Of a DNA stretch of 13,798 bases, positions 1 through 10,200 are shown piece by piece. The notes under the pieces are model-generated. The model made no database searches, was not told the origin of the DNA, and was given only the letters and a program-made list of their open reading frames with translations. The number at the start of each line of letters is the position of its first letter. Position 1 is the stretch's first letter. Both the position numbers and the translations under genes were made by a program. Source of the stretch: Pleurotus ostreatus/Saccharomyces cerevisiae fusant (lineage: Eukaryota > Opisthokonta); NCBI GenBank assembly GCA_024196135.1, contig JAMQCK010000936.1, positions 1 through 13,798 on the forward strand. The letters are read 5' to 3'.

Positions 1-513
1 TTGTGAGAGCGTCCGTTTAGGTCTAAAGGGAACGAGGTAGCGGGTACCTCGGCAGGGGTCGGCAGAATAGTGTTCTGCGCTGTAGTTAGTAGTAAGGAGG
101 CGCGGGACACGCACCTAGGCGATCCCTAGAGAGGTGACCGCGCGTAATGGTTAGGCCTTGCGTCGGCTAACGGCTCGTCCTGAGCTAGGCCGCGGTATCG
201 CACGGGCGGGCGCGTATCCCTGCCAAGGGGTCGGTGTCGCTGCCGACAGCGGGCGCGTATCCCTGCCAAGGGCGCCGTACGAGGCGAGCGGCCGTACCCG
301 GGCAAGGGGCTGCAGCTATGCGAGCTGAGCGGGACGCGAAGGAGCTAGCGGTCGGTCATCACGACGGTAAGAGATCAAGAAGTAGAATGTATTTCTCTCG
401 GCCCGGCGGCCCGCTAAGTATGACACGTGGCTACGCAGAGCTCCGGGCTCTTGTACAGGAATCAAGTAATACGGTTAGTAGATATACGATGGTGTGTGTA
501 GTACTCCCTCACA
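1..513 (-). repeat. 3' LTR (left copy)
   Basis: This is the second copy of the LTR, downstream of both coding frames in the direction of transcription. It should provide the polyadenylation region. It lies directly after a G-run on the minus strand (plus 517-523), the expected polypurine-tract side. Internal structure includes a 24-base direct repeat (206-229 and 249-272), a perfect small hairpin (GCAGAA, 5-base loop, TTCTGC at 62-78), another (AGAGC, 5-base loop, GCTCT at 437-451) and a CACGTG palindrome at 424-429. No open frame in the LTR looks like a gene. Confidence 0.95.
206..309. repeat. Short direct repeats inside the 3' LTR
   Basis: A 24-base unit beginning GCGGGCGCGTATCC occurs exactly at 206-229 and again at 249-272, a 43-base period. 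A third, degenerate copy sharing the GTA-CCC...GCAAGGGG core is visible at about 290-309. Tandem short repeats in an LTR often act as regulatory or protein-binding units, but no function can be read here. Confidence 0.8.
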
Positions 514-514
514 A

Positions 515-529
515 CGCCCCCCCAAGAGG
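515..529 (-). other. Polypurine-tract candidate
   Basis: The minus strand reads CCTCTTGGGGGGGCG directly before the 3' LTR: seven G at plus 517-523, followed by CGT (or CG) and then TGTGAG. The place is right for the plus-strand DNA primer, but the tract is short, nearly all G, and separated from the LTR edge by two or three bases including pyrimidines. The true tract boundaries are uncertain. The rest of 530-589 shows nothing recognisable. Confidence 0.55.
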
Positions 530-589
530 CCGGACGATCTGTAAAGGCCAACGAGCCTGCGACGAATTGTAGGGCCGTAGGCCGCGACA

Positions 590-3500
590 TTAAATGGAAG
601 CGCTTGCAGGAGGTGGGGGCGGGGGTGGTGGCGGGGAGCGCCTGCGACTCGGTCCTGGCTCATTGTACGACGGCGGGCTGTAGCCGCGACGACGACGCGG
701 ACGACTCCTGCGACGGCCACGTGCGTCGCCCGCATCCGAGTCGCGGTCGCTGATGCGGTCCAGTAAAGACATGCTCGCATGATCCGGCGACGGCGACGAC
801 AACCTTGATGCAAGCGAGCGACCTGTGGAGACCGGCGAGTGACTTGCTGAGGTCGATGCCGACTGCGACGAGCTGGCGCTCTGACTCGCCAGATCCAAGG
901 GCGGGGCTGGGGGCGCCATCGCCGGCGGCGGAGGAGGGTACATGGCACCTAACATCCCGCTGGGTACCACGACGAATGGCGGCCCCATGTGTCCACCCAC
1001 CTGATACGGATTCGTGCTCGCTGCTGGTAGGAAGGGTGACGAGGCGAACGGCCACGCCGAATGCGCATGCGCGGCACCGAACATGGCCTGTTGCGCCGGC
1101 GAGAGCCACGCAGGGGGAGGCGCCGTAGTCGCGGGCCCGCCGAAGGACCCGGCGGGATTGACAGTCGGAGCGGTCGCGATGTCGTACAGGCCTTGCCAAG
1201 GGTATACCCACGCGTTGGGGTCGCTGCGCACGGCGCGGAACTCGTCGAATGTCGCGAAGTCGATGTTATAAGCGCGGAATACGCCCCTGCTGCCCCTTTC
1301 CTCGCCGTGCCGATTCGTAGTCATGATTGGCCATGGATGCCCCATCGCCTGACGGACACGCTGCGCCTCCGTTTCTGTAGCGAACTGCAGGTAGAAGTTG
1401 AAGGGCGACGACCGCCGCTCCCGTCTCTCTTGTTCCGTCTGTGGTCTTGCGTTGCGACCGTACGCGGTGAGTAGACGAGGGCGTGGCCCAGGCATCGAGT
1501 CCAGCAGCCTACGAATTGCGCTCTCCAGATCCGTCGCATGCACCCAACGATTGATGTGCCGTATGACCAGGAAGCCGTTACTGGGTAGCGTGTCGATGGA
1601 CGACGTTGGAGGGGGAGCGGTAGGGGGGACACCCGCCCAATGCCTTGGTTCGTAACGCCAGCCCGTCGTAGATGCGTCAAGCTCGTCCGCACCCCAGCCA
1701 GAGTGGTCGTCTCGGCGGCTTCGGCTCGCAGGGGCGGGAGACCAGCTCGAAGCCGATCTCGTGGGGACATCCCCCGTACGCGTCCTCGCGCGAGAGTCCT
1801 CCGAGTCTTGCCTGCCGCCGAACTGCCGACGCGTGTCGCGCGAGGAGGGCTGCGCGTTTCCCTCTCGGTCGCTCCTCGCGATGGGGCGGTCCTCGTCGTT
1901 GCGCGGCGACGGGGGTGACGGGCGCGGAGGGGTGGCGAGGGGGATTGTTCGGCCGCGATCCTGCGATGCGACTTCCCGTGACGACGCCGGGTGATCGTCA
2001 GAGGGTAGTTGATGGCTCCCGACGTCGGCGGGGGTGGTCGAGGAAGAGCTGTTGCACGCGGCTGCAGAAGGTGTAGGCGCACCGGCGCTCGACTGTGCAT
2101 TCTGAGTAGGAGTGTTGTCACTCTCGACGATCATCTCGTCAGCCTGCGGGGTAGCGCTATAAAGCGGCAATGGAGGCGGGGAAGGATCTCGGCGCTCGCT
2201 GTCGACCGGCATGCTGTAGAAGTCGCCGTCCTCCTCGTCCATGAAGTCGTCCTCGCCTTCAGCGATGACGGGTAACGTGCAGTCTTCCGGGTTCTCATTT
2301 AGCAGAGGCTGCCTGAGTTCGTCGTGCAGCCGCGGAAGCTGACTGGGAGAAGGTCGGGGAGGTACTGCGCCTGGACGAGCGAGGTGACGGGCGGCGCGGT
2401 CGGCGGGGTAAAGCCACACCGAAGGGGGTAGGATATTAGATTCGTTTTGCGCGTTGGGTAGATCGAAATAGAAGGTGACCGGAGCTGGGAAACCCCATAG
2501 TTCTTCGTCGACGGTGCCGACCGGAGGGCGGAAGGAGGGGGGCAAGTAGATGTTGCGTCGGTTAGCGTAGTCTTGAGTAAGCATGAATCCATCGCGCGCT
2601 GAGTTACGGGTGCCTATCCGCCTGAAAACTGTCCGGTCCTGCCCATTGATCGTGACTTCCACTGGAATGAACGCCTCCATGGAACGCCCTCGACCTAGTT
2701 CCTGACGCGGAGGCGGTCGCAACCAAGGGTGGTGAGCAGGGTCGACGACGACTCGCTCGAGTCTCGATTGATAGAGGCGCGAGCCGCGCGGTGGCATTCG
2801 GTACGTGACGCCGTCGGCTCCTTCGATAGTGGCGACGTGCGCGTCGGGCAGGGTGGAGTAGGCTGGTGGCGGAGCAGCTGCTTGGGCGGCGCTGGGCAGG
2901 ACCTCGCTCGTCGGAGCAACCTCATTAGACCCGGAGGCTGCGGTGGTTGGTGCTGAGGCGGGGGGCAGTAGTCTCTCTCGGCGCTCCTCGCCGCCCATGA
3001 CGTAGCCGTAGTTGCGAGGGTCTGACCATGACTCTCGGAAGGGCGATCCGTTAGCGGGAACGGCTATGATCGCGCTGACGCTGGAAGCGACAGTGGGCGG
3101 CGAACGTAAACGCCAGCCCTCCTCCCGGGCGGCCTCCGCCCATTGACTGCGGTCCATTTCCAGCGCGTTGTCGCCCTCCGACCAGTCTTCACTCGTAAGG
3201 GTGCAGTAGTCGAGAGGGTACATAGCGTCCTGCTCCGCCTTGTGCGCAATGTAGATTTTGTACCCGGCGTATAAGTAGAACTGCAGCCATTCCCGGGGGA
3301 CGTCGTTGGCCCAGACGCCGAGGCGATTGGACTGAGCCGCGTCAGACGGGCAGGTAGTAGCGGCGGGGCAGCCGGCGACTTGGTACTCATACAGCTCATT
3401 CGCCATGTGAAGGGCCGCCTCGACGCTGCGAAGCTGTCGAACATACGTGGCCCACAAGTCGACAGCCTCCTCGAACCGGAAGGACAGCAGCAGGCGACGC

Positions 3501-4084
3501 CAGATGTCGGAGGAAGGTAGCGCCGGGAAGGCTTGGAGGAGCTCGGACCCGATGTAGAAGCTATTGGAAGATGCGAGCCGCGCGCGTACAGGGCCGCACG
3601 CAGCTGCGACCGCTTGAAAGCGGGCCTTCAGGGCGAGCAGCGCGGCCTCCTGCACGTGTCCGCCTCGAGAGTTGCGGTTGTCGCTCCACCACGGCAAGAC
3701 TGACAGCGTCTCATACTGACCGTCAGCGCCCTCGGGTGTGATGATCATGGCGGGCGCCCAGCACGCAGCGAGCGTCCAGCTCTGGGCGTAAATCGCGTAA
3801 TCAAATCGCCCGAACGAGCCATCGACCCGTCGTGCAGCAAGATCGGTCGGCTGCTGGGGCCAGGTCATCCCACCGGGGGTGAGGTTCTTTCCGGGGCAGT
3901 ACGCTACATCAGCCTGATTCGGCGTCCATAGCAGGATGATGGAATTATCATGGTCGTAGCAGCGCACAGCACGCACAACGGCGTCCGCTGGCAGGATGAC
4001 TGTTAGGCCGATCGATAGGATCGGCGCGACCTCTAGGCCGGCAGTAATCGCCAGGCGCGACGTGGAAAACACTCGGATAGACAT
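590..4084 (-). CDS. Large second protein of unknown function in the env position
   Basis: This is a 1164-residue intact frame following gag-pol after 133 bases, in a different frame, with an A at -3 of its ATG and a TAA stop. I do not recognise the family. Regions seen: residues 1-345, Trp/Tyr-rich and globular (short motifs LLWTPN, CWAPAMII, VLPWWSD, EWLQFYLY); about 425-572, a second globular part with LWGFPAPVTFYF; about 596-632, strongly acidic; about 633-830, Ser/Pro/Arg-rich; about 836-950, weakly RRM-like; then Pro/Ser-rich; 1122-1133, Arg-rich; and 1151-1159, nine prolines. PPxY motifs lie at 406-409 and 1137-1140, and PTAP at 821-824. Although it sits where env would be, no convincing signal peptide or membrane anchor is visible; residues 11-31 are only mildly hydrophobic. 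Its survival as a 3.5-kb open frame beside an intact gag-pol argues for a role in the element. Possible roles are RNA binding, particle assembly or host interaction, all inferred. Confidence 0.88.
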   Translation of the reverse strand: MSIRVFSTSRLAITAGLEVAPILSIGLTVILPADAVVRAVRCYDHDNSIILLWTPNQADVAYCPGKNLTPGGMTWPQQPTDLAARRVDGSFGRFDYAIYAQSWTLAACWAPAMIITPEGADGQYETLSVLPWWSDNRNSRGGHVQEAALLALKARFQAVAAACGPVRARLASSNSFYIGSELLQAFPALPSSDIWRRLLLSFRFEEAVDLWATYVRQLRSVEAALHMANELYEYQVAGCPAATTCPSDAAQSNRLGVWANDVPREWLQFYLYAGYKIYIAHKAEQDAMYPLDYCTLTSEDWSEGDNALEMDRSQWAEAAREEGWRLRSPPTVASSVSAIIAVPANGSPFRESWSDPRNYGYVMGGEERRERLLPPASAPTTAASGSNEVAPTSEVLPSAAQAAAPPPAYSTLPDAHVATIEGADGVTYRMPPRGSRLYQSRLERVVVDPAHHPWLRPPPRQELGRGRSMEAFIPVEVTINGQDRTVFRRIGTRNSARDGFMLTQDYANRRNIYLPPSFRPPVGTVDEELWGFPAPVTFYFDLPNAQNESNILPPSVWLYPADRAARHLARPGAVPPRPSPSQLPRLHDELRQPLLNENPEDCTLPVIAEGEDDFMDEEDGDFYSMPVDSERRDPSPPPLPLYSATPQADEMIVESDNTPTQNAQSSAGAPTPSAAACNSSSSTTPADVGSHQLPSDDHPASSREVASQDRGRTIPLATPPRPSPPSPRNDEDRPIARSDREGNAQPSSRDTRRQFGGRQDSEDSRARTRTGDVPTRSASSWSPAPASRSRRDDHSGWGADELDASTTGWRYEPRHWAGVPPTAPPPTSSIDTLPSNGFLVIRHINRWVHATDLESAIRRLLDSMPGPRPRLLTAYGRNARPQTEQERRERRSSPFNFYLQFATETEAQRVRQAMGHPWPIMTTNRHGEERGSRGVFRAYNIDFATFDEFRAVRSDPNAWVYPWQGLYDIATAPTVNPAGSFGGPATTAPPPAWLSPAQQAMFGAAHAHSAWPFASSPFLPAASTNPYQVGGHMGPPFVVVPSGMLGAMYPPPPPAMAPPAPPLDLASQSASSSQSASTSASHSPVSTGRSLASRLSSPSPDHASMSLLDRISDRDSDAGDARGRRRSRPRRRRGYSPPSYNEPGPSRRRSPPPPPPPPPASASI
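1235..1579 (-). other. Weak RRM-like segment in the second protein (residues about 836-950)
   Basis: GFLVIRHI (837-844) resembles an RNP2 strand, followed by a helix-like stretch ATDLESAIRRLLDSM, a strand PRLLTAYG, a basic loop, an RNP1-like strand SPFNFYLQFAT (893-903) and a helix EAQRVRQAMG. Order and spacing resemble the beta-alpha-beta-beta-alpha RNA recognition motif, but the RNP consensus is only partly met. Confidence 0.35.
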
Positions 4085-4217
4085 AGTAGTCGACTTTTTT
4101 GATGTCGAGCGACAGTGGGGGATGGAAGTAGGAGGAAGGAAGAAATGATCGATGATTACGTGGCGGTCGCTGATATAGTCCCCTTTTTCCCACGGTCACT
4201 GGTTGGCGGTCATCTGA
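4085..4217 (-). promoter_or_regulatory. Spacer between gag-pol and the second ORF with TATA-like and pyrimidine-rich blocks
   Basis: Read on the minus strand the spacer holds a five-codon mini-frame just after the gag-pol stop (ATG at 4213, stop TGA), a CTATATCA stretch (4171-4178), a strong pyrimidine tract (about 4115-4147), and AAAAAAG at 4094-4100 with its AG nine bases before the ORF2 ATG. This could be a small internal promoter (TATA plus CT-rich box, as in fungal promoters) or a splice acceptor (pyrimidine tract then AG). No clear branch point was seen. The second ORF is in another frame, so stop readthrough cannot make it. Confidence 0.45.
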
Positions 4218-7200
4218 CTACAGGGGCAACCGGCGAAGGGCGTGGTATTCCTGCTTCAATTCCGGCGCGTTTCGCAGGTCGTATTCAGATATCCATGAGT
4301 CCTCTGATGCCTCGTAGCCACGCCATCGCACGAGGTACATGCGGTTGTTACCTTTCTTCCGACGCGTCAGCTTATGACCTAGTATCGCTTCCACCTCGTA
4401 TTCTTCGTCGGCGTCCAGCAAGTCGCGCGTGGGGGGTAGTTGAGTGCGCTCGCCGAACTGCTCTGGCGACGGTCGGTAGCGGCGCAGATGTTCGATGTTC
4501 AGTACCGGGTGCATAGGGTAGTTTGAAGGCAATCGCAGGCGGTAGGCGACCGGGCTTATTTTCTGCAGGACCTCAAAGGGACCAATCGTTCTCTGTACCA
4601 GCTTCACGCCCTTGCCCTTTGCGTCGACGAGTCGTAAGGTGTGCGGGTTGACCATCACTAGGTCTCCTTCCTTGAGCTCTTCGACAGGTCGTCTGTGCTT
4701 ATTGTAGCTTCGCGCTTGATCGTCCTGAGCGCGCGCCAGGTGATCCCGTGCGAGCTGACGATGGAGCTCGAGCCGCGCAGTGAACATTTCGGCTTGCATG
4801 CTCGGAAGAAAGGGTCTCGCGGTGGGATCTGCGTCTGGTAGCATGAGACCAGCGACCTGTTTGGGCTCGTAACCCATGAGCAGGAAATCAGGCCGGTACC
4901 CCGTAGATCCGTGCTTGGACGAATTGTAAGCAAAGGCCATTTCGCTCAAGTACTGTGCCCAGAGCGACCGGTCTTGCGCGACGTAGGCCCGTAGCATGGT
5001 TTCTAAGGTGTGGTTCAGGTTCTCCGTCTGACCGTCCGTCTGCGGATGATGCGAAGATGAAAGCGCGAGTTTAGCGCCATAACGGGCGGCGACGGATTTC
5101 CAGAAATCGGTAGCCCATCGAGGGTCGCGGTCGGATATCAGACGCTCGGGCAGCCCAAAACGGTTGACGACTTCCCTGAAGAAGAGCGTCGCGAAGTTCT
5201 CGCGGTCCAGCTCGTCGTGCGTGGGCAGGAATAGCGCATACTTCGTTAGTTTGTCAACGATCACCAGTATGGCCGTGTACTGCTCGTCTCCTGAAGGGGG
5301 CAAGCCCGTTATCAGGTCAAGCGAGATTGTTGCGAAGGGTCGTCGGGGAATGTGCGCGGGGCGTAGTCCTCCCATAGCTCGCGTATGGTCTGTCTTGATC
5401 TTCTGGCAAATATCGCATGTTCGTACGAAGGCTATAGCGTCCTTGCGCAAGTCCGGCCAGAAGAACAGGCTTCGTAGCCTTTCCAGCGATCTTTCTGGTC
5501 CTCCGTGTGCGCTTTCGTCGCGCGCCTCGTGAATCCAAGTGAGCACGAAGTTGACCATTGAGCGGGGCACGCAGAGTCTGGCCTCCCAGTCGGCGTTAAA
5601 GAAGTAAAGCAGCCCGTTCGAGCTTCTTCTGAAGTGTGAAGGTGTGAGCGCTTTCGAGGGGGAGTCTGCGCTTTCCGCGTAGCGTTCCTTGAAGTAAGCG
5701 TCCTTTTCGTAGCCCTCCTTGAACTGCTTGAGCAGTATAGGGTCGATATGTAAGAGCAGATGAGCTCGCGCTTCTTCCACTCGCTCTCCCAATTCATTGT
5801 CATCCTTCACTCGTACTCCGTCCGGGAATGTCCAGTAGTCCTTGCCGACGTGTGGCAACGCTTCAGCTAATTCCTTCGCTGCTGCGCTACGCTCGCTTGG
5901 ATCCACTGGTGGTGGCTGCACTTCTGTCCTTGCAAGCTCGCTGGCTTCCTCCTTCCTTCTGCTGGCGCGTGTACGGATAGCCATGGCGACTTTCCCGTCG
6001 ATCAACTCTTCCCAGGAATCCCAGCTTAGTACGCTGAACGCTGCTCGTTCCGCCGGCGCGTGGGCCTTGTGTAATTCTGCCCCTTCCGCCTGCTCCCTCT
6101 TCGCTCTTTCTTGTACAATGGCCGGTAGATCGTCGCGGGCTGGCGAGCAGCTTTCTGGAACTCTCGGTAGGCGGGATAGCGGATCTACGTTCGAATGCAC
6201 GCGACCCGGGCGATGCACTATCCTAAGCCCAGGATATGCTGCATACACCGCCCCCCAGGCCGCTAACCGCCTGTTCGTGTTTTCGTAGATCCTCGCCCAC
6301 TGAAGCGCGGAGTGATCTGTAATCAGAACAACTCGCTCGCCTTCGATAAACGGCTGGAACTTGACTAGGGCCTCCTTTGCTCCCAGGGCCTCGCGCTCTG
6401 TGGCGCTGTAGTTCCGTTCGGCCGGCTGAAGAGTACGACTCCAGTAGGCGATTACACGCTCGACGAATACCGTGGAATCCTCGAATGTGGTTCCCCATTC
6501 CGCCTCGTACTCCCCGGCCTCGATATCTTTGTCGAAGGAGGCGAAGAGCTTGGGTGGTGGAGCACCACTTTCGAATGCAGCCTTTAGTCGCTCGTAGGTG
6601 GTCGTCCCTCGCAAGTCTCGCACTTGTATGGGCTGGACCTGCTGCAGCGCGGCGCCTATAGCGTAGTCGGAGGCGTCCGTGTATAGTCGGTAAGGCTTCC
6701 CTGCTACTGGATGGCCGAGCACCGGAGCCGAGGCCAGCGCGTCCTTGCACTGCTGGAACGCGATGTCCTGCTCCGCCCTCCATGCCCATTTCACTCCCTT
6801 CTTCAGTAGCGCAAATAGCGGCGACGCGATAAAGGAGTAGAAGGGTATATATGACGAGAAATACACGACCATCCCCAAGAATTTTTGCAAATCGTGCATG
6901 TTTGTAGGGCGCTCGAGGTCGAGTATCGCCGCGACTTTCTCTGCATGCGTTGACAGCCCAAGGCGCGAGACTTTCTGCCCCAGTAGCAGGATGCTATGGT
7001 AGCCAATGTGGCATTTCGACGGCGATAGCGTAATCCCTGCCTTCGCTATCGCGCCTAAAACCTTGTCCAGGTGCAATAGATGTTCCTCCCAACCTTTAGA
7101 GTAGACGACGATATCGTCGATGTATACCAGAGCGAATAGCCATAGGTAGGGCGACAGTATGCTCTGCATAAGACGCTGAAATATGGATGGTCCGTTCCGT

Positions 7201-10200
7201 AGGCCGAAGGGCATTCGTTTGAACTGGAAGAGTCCCAGATGACAGCGAAAGGCGGTCTTCTCTTTGTCCTCGTCCTTCATACGCAGCTGCGTAAATCCGG
7301 CCAGTGCGTCGAAGGAAGACAAGACCGTAGCTCCTGAGAGCGCCTGCACAATCTCGTCCTGTCGAGGAATCTGGAAGGCGTCCGGTATCGTACGTTCGTT
7401 CAACTTGCGGTAATCAATAACGCATCGTGCCTTCCCGTTGCGAAAGACGACCACGACCGGGAAGCCCCAAGGGCTCGAAGATTCCTCGATGACTTCATGC
7501 GCCAACCATTCGTTCACTTGGTTCTCGATGATTTGTCTTTTAGCTGGCGACGCGGCGTAGTTGGGCAGACTAACGGGGGTCGCGTCGGATCTCGTGTTCA
7601 CCGGCACTTGGGCGTCGACGTCGCCTAACTTCCCTCCTATGCCGAAAGCGTCGATGTGGCGACTTAAGACATCCATCAACTTGGGCCGGACCTCGTCCGG
7701 GACGTCCGGTCCTATGTCGACATCCTGAAGGGCTTCCGGGTCTGGGGGGAGTTCAGACGTTTTGGGTCCCCACTGCTCCTCCTTGGCTTCACGAAGAGGC
7801 ACCTCCTGAGTAGCGTCGGACGACGTCGACAGATCCTTCATCGCCGCGACACAAGCACTCAGCCTGTCCGCTGCGTCGGCCATTCGCGCTTTCTCTTCCA
7901 TGGTACCCGCGCGTTCTATATCCCGGGCGGGGTCGAGCAGAAGGCCGACTACATCACCCTTCCTGATATACTGCGGTCTCTTCGAAGGGTTGGCGATAGG
8001 GATGCGTGCATCCGCGACGTCGATCCAAGTAGTAGGAGATGCCATCAAGGACGCATCCATCCCTCCTATGGCGACCTTCTCGACGAGCCAGTCCGAGCGG
8101 CCTTCGAACGGCCCCGTCACTGGCACATTATGGACAGCCTGCGGTTCAAGAACAACGTCTTGCGCAGCGACGACTTCCGGCAGCCCACCGGGGAACCTCC
8201 TAGATCGAGCGCGCGCGCCCGCTTTGGTTTTAGGTAGCCTAAAGGTTCGCGCGCTGTTCGCTCGGCGGATCTTAAACCCGGGAGAGGTAGCCCTCGCTGA
8301 AGACGCGGCGAGGACCTTGCCCGAGGAGCCAACGTCGATCTTGCAATTGCCGGAGGCTGATCGTCGAACGCCCAATTCATAGGTGGTCTGGAAGTCCTCT
8401 CCGAGAAGCAGCGGAACTTGCATGCCCTGCACGACGTAGGCTTCGACTTCGAAGCGCACCCAACTGCCGTCCTCGGCCTCCGCAAAGAGAGGGAACTTCA
8501 CATATCCCAGCACCTTCGTCTGTCCGGTGAGGTGATATAGTTTCATTCGCGGTCCTTCCTTCAAGACAGGACGCTCGTCTTCGGGCCAGGACTCGTAGTG
8601 CTGTGCGGAGAGCAGGGTGATGTCTGCGCCCGAGTCGAGTCGCCCATCCGTAGGTGTCGAATTTAGCGAGCGCAACCATACGGGCATGTGGAGAGCGCGT
8701 ACGCCGCTAGAGCTGAGTCCCTCCGGAGTGTTGCGCGCCTTCGTGGCTTCGTAGATGACGTCTGTGAGTCGTCGGCGAGGTAGCCGGCGTATACGACGCG
8801 GTATCGTATTCGACCCTTCGGTGGCCATCATGGCTTCCTTCCCCTTACTCGCGGCGCTCTTCGTCTTCTGCTTTTTAGCATTGAATCGGGGGTCTGCTCG
8901 TCTACGAGCGGCATTGCGAGGTTGAGGTAGATGGAAGAGACCTCCGGAGCTGTCTGATGAATACTCGCCTTCGGTAGCGCTCGAATAATCGAACGGCGAC
9001 TCAGAGTCACTGGCGGACATCGTAGAAGTCTCATCGCGGTCACACACGGCATACGCGGAACTCTCGCTCTGTTGCAACCACTCGGTAAACATAGCTTCGT
9101 ACTCGTTATCCTGCTCCTGTATCGTTGCCAGCGCCACCTGTCGATCCACCAGATTAATGCGGTATAGTCGTTTCCATTGGTTGAAATGCGGGCAGTCCAT
9201 CGCGTAATGTCTTGGGCTCGTGCAGATGTAGCAGCCTCCCTTCGGTGGTCGGGGGCTGGCGACAGAATCATCTCGTTCAAACTTGTACCCCTTCTCTGTA
9301 CGGCCCTTGGGCCAGGACGTTTCCGGGACGTCTCTAGCTCGCAACCCGGAATTGGGCTTGGGCTTGCTAGACGACGCCACGAGAGCTTCCGCCTCTTCTT
9401 CAATCGGATCCTCAACTTCGTAGCCCGATAAGACTGGGTCGACCTCCTCCGTCGCCACCTGCATGGCCTCGTAGTCGACGAGGTTGCCCTCTCGAGGTCT
9501 GCCACGCCTGAAGGTGGATCCTGGAGAAGCAATGCGGTTGTACTGTCGGAAACCTGGGTCCTTCAACGCGTCGTGGAAGGCTTGTAGGAGGACCTGTTGC
9601 AGGTCTCGCGCTCGGTCCATCAGCTTGCCGACGGTATTGCAGTTCTCGAAGGATTCGTGGATATGCGTCTTCCAGCTGTATGGAGCCGTCGTGAGCAGGC
9701 GTCCTACCACAGTGGGTCCGTCTAGGGCGTCAGGGTAAAGGAATATGCTGAATCGGTAACGGCGTCGAATGAAGTTCTCCGGACTCTCCTTCTCTTGACC
9801 CTTTTGCCGGAAGCGCATGTTCTCGAACTCGTAAGTGTGTTGCTGAATCCATGTATGCGTGAGATATCGCTTGCGAAGTCGTCGCAGTAGCGCGCCGAGA
9901 CTGCGCGTCATGTCCATGCGATCCTCGACGGGTAGTGCTATGAACCACTGCTCTGCTTCGCCAGTCCAGAGCTGCGGTAGAAGGCGAGCCATCTGTCGTC
10001 GCATCATTTTCCCAAGCGCCGCCTTCCGAGTGATGCGGCTGAAGTAGGTGATGATGTCGCGTCCGTCCCACGAAGGCAGATCTGACAGGTTGAGCGTCGT
10101 CTTGACGCTGTACTCGATGTCGTTCCCTGCTTCGCTGTCCGAGTCGGATTGGCCCACACCGGCGCCAGGGAGAGGATCGCCTCCGGGGGGTCCTCCGCCT

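Noticed and set aside
234..572. Plus-strand frame of 112 codons across the left LTR edge
   Set aside because: It spans the LTR and tail without any domain, and the element is transcribed from the other strand.
475..948. Minus-strand frame of 157 codons running into the 3' LTR
   Set aside because: It is an Arg-rich alternative frame over the ORF2 tail with no recognisable domain.
1321..2121. Minus-strand frame of 266 codons inside the second ORF
   Set aside because: It lies in another frame under the Ser/Pro/Arg-rich part of ORF2, shows only Arg/Thr-rich low-complexity sequence, and is best explained by GC-rich composition.
3992..4054. N-terminal hydrophobic stretch of the second protein as a signal peptide or membrane anchor
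   Set aside because: Residues about 11-31 contain Glu and Pro, hydrophobicity is moderate, and no second membrane segment or furin-like site follows, so an envelope protein is not supported.
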